Source: an uncultured Burkholderiales bacterium
GTDB lineage: Bacteria > Pseudomonadota > Gammaproteobacteria > Burkholderiales > Burkholderiaceae_D
Length of the DNA stretch: 7,208 nucleotides
Assembly: GCA_903904635.1 (NCBI GenBank)
Contig: CAIVDH010000192.1
Location: forward strand, 1-7,208
Reading direction: 5' to 3'
Shown piece after piece: positions 6,475-7,208 of this stretch (position 1 is its first letter; each line of letters opens with the position of its first letter). Position numbers and translations under genes: made by a program. The notes beneath the pieces are model-generated. The model worked only from the letters and a program-made list of their open reading frames with translations, ran no database searches and was not told where the DNA came from.

Positions 6475-7179
6475 CTATAACCCGCGTGCTTGTCGGTATT
6501 GATGAAACAGCGCTTCCATGGTGGTGCCGCGCGATTCTGCCTGTAATTCTGAAGGCGGCGAATAATTCATCAGCCTGACTACCCAATCCAGATGCGCGTC
6601 GCCGACATCGAGTGCATTAATGCATCCGGCTGTTTGCGCGAGGTTGCCCAGAAATATCCGCTGTCCGGTTAATGCGTAGGACAAGATCGCGCGATTGACG
6701 CCACCATGCAGCACCAGCAGTATGGTGTCCCATGCAGTATCGGTGCGTAGCTTATCTATGGCAGGATGTATACGATCCATGAGTTCACCGATACTCTCGC
6801 CACCTAAGAATCGTTTGTGTTCTGGTGCCACGCCTTCAAATGCACCGGTGAAGGCTTCTTTTAATTCGGCATCGGGTATGGCGGCGAGTTTGCCACCGCG
6901 AATTTCGACCATCTCTGGCCATAGTTCGAGTTCGATTTGCTGACCGGTCTCGGCCAATACACGGGTTGCGGTTTCCACTGTGCGTGGCAAGCCCGATATG
7001 ATGACGCGGTCAAACTTGATATCTGCTGCTGCAAATACACGACCGGCGGCGGTGGCTTGTTCGCGGCCTTGTTCATTCAATGGTACCGATTCAGGTAAGA
7101 CAGGTTTGCCGTCTGCATCGAAATAAGTCACGCTGCCATGCCGCATTAAAAAAATGCGGCGACGTTTGGTAAATGTCAT
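6475..7179 (-). CDS. Histidine phosphatase family protein (phosphoglycerate mutase-like)
   Basis: A 234-residue branch-1 histidine phosphatase that would transfer phosphate from a small substrate to a catalytic histidine and then to water. The signature is LMRHGS with R13 and nucleophile H14; the second phosphate-pocket arginine is R66 in SGLPRTVETA; the likely acid is E92 in MVEIRGGKL; the second pocket histidine is H158 in VLHGGVNR. All four core positions are intact. The protein is soluble, with no signal peptide. The substrate is not predictable; glycolytic mutase activity is unlikely given the divergent middle. It is the first visible gene of the leftward block, 88 bases before the kinase. 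The ATG at 7179 suits the domain edge but has no good ribosome binding site, and the frame stays open to the window end, so an upstream start cannot be excluded. It may act on phosphorylated intermediates or by-products of the neighbouring kinase; this is inference from position. Confidence 0.93.
   Translation of the reverse strand: MTFTKRRRIFLMRHGSVTYFDADGKPVLPESVPLNEQGREQATAAGRVFAAADIKFDRVIISGLPRTVETATRVLAETGQQIELELWPEMVEIRGGKLAAIPDAELKEAFTGAFEGVAPEHKRFLGGESIGELMDRIHPAIDKLRTDTAWDTILLVLHGGVNRAILSYALTGQRIFLGNLAQTAGCINALDVGDAHLDWVVRLMNYSPPSELQAESRGTTMEALFHQYRQARGL
7140..7160 (-). repeat. Eight-bp inverted repeat inside the start of the histidine phosphatase gene
   Basis: GCCGCATT at 7140-7147 pairs perfectly with AATGCGGC at 7153-7160 around a five-base A loop. 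On the - strand mRNA it lies about 20 bases after the ATG and spans codons for the catalytic RRIFLMRH segment. It could dampen ribosome entry, but codon constraint alone may explain it. Confidence 0.4.
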
Positions 7180-7208
7180 CGGTAAATTGGCTTTCTTTTT
7201 TCCAGGAA

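Noticed and set aside
7146..7154. On the - strand, codons ATT TTT TTA of the histidine phosphatase form T TTT TTA in the correct phase for a -1 ribosomal frameshift site.
   Set aside because: The run sits inside the loop of a small hairpin rather than before one, the -1 frame ends at a TGA after roughly 18 codons, and the zero frame encodes the intact conserved RHG active site, so the match looks like chance.

Overview
The window looks like a stretch of chromosome from a Gram-negative, aerobic, heterotrophic proteobacterium. The protein set, including a nu-class-type glutathione transferase, a type II haloacid dehalogenase family protein and a separate phosphotransferase/acyl-CoA dehydrogenase pair, together with a GC content near 50%, makes a betaproteobacterium (Burkholderiales, perhaps Oxalobacteraceae) the best guess. 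That assignment is inference from protein style, not from a marker gene.

Layout. Positions 1-2544 on the + strand hold one large cytoplasmic cyclic-di-GMP enzyme with three PAS-type sensory regions followed by GGDEF and EAL domains; its true N-terminus probably lies upstream of the window. It ends 4 bases before the end of a convergent block of five genes on the - strand (2549-7179). Read in the direction of transcription, this block is: histidine phosphatase (7179-6475), APH-fold phosphotransferase (6386-5319), acyl-CoA dehydrogenase (5285-4023), glutathione transferase (3952-3260) and HAD-superfamily hydrolase (3241-2549). Spacers are 88, 33, 70 and 18 bases. The 70-base spacer holds a GC-rich hairpin followed by a short T run, so the last two genes may be partly uncoupled from the first three.

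How the genes may work together. The phosphotransferase and dehydrogenase are the separate-gene counterparts of the two halves of mammalian ACAD11, and of the LvaA/LvaC pair of bacterial levulinate catabolism. In those systems the kinase phosphorylates the 4-hydroxyl of a 4-hydroxyacyl-CoA and the dehydrogenase-fold partner removes the phosphate, moving the oxygen toward C3 so that beta-oxidation can continue. Mammalian ACAD10 also carries an N-terminal HAD domain, and a HAD protein closes this gene block. The histidine phosphatase at its head could be an accessory or proof-reading phosphatase. These roles are inferred from family and context. No acyl-CoA ligase, small LvaB-like partner, transporter or regulator is visible in the window.

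No tRNA, rRNA, CRISPR array, insertion sequence or long repeat was seen. No gap between genes exceeds 90 bases.
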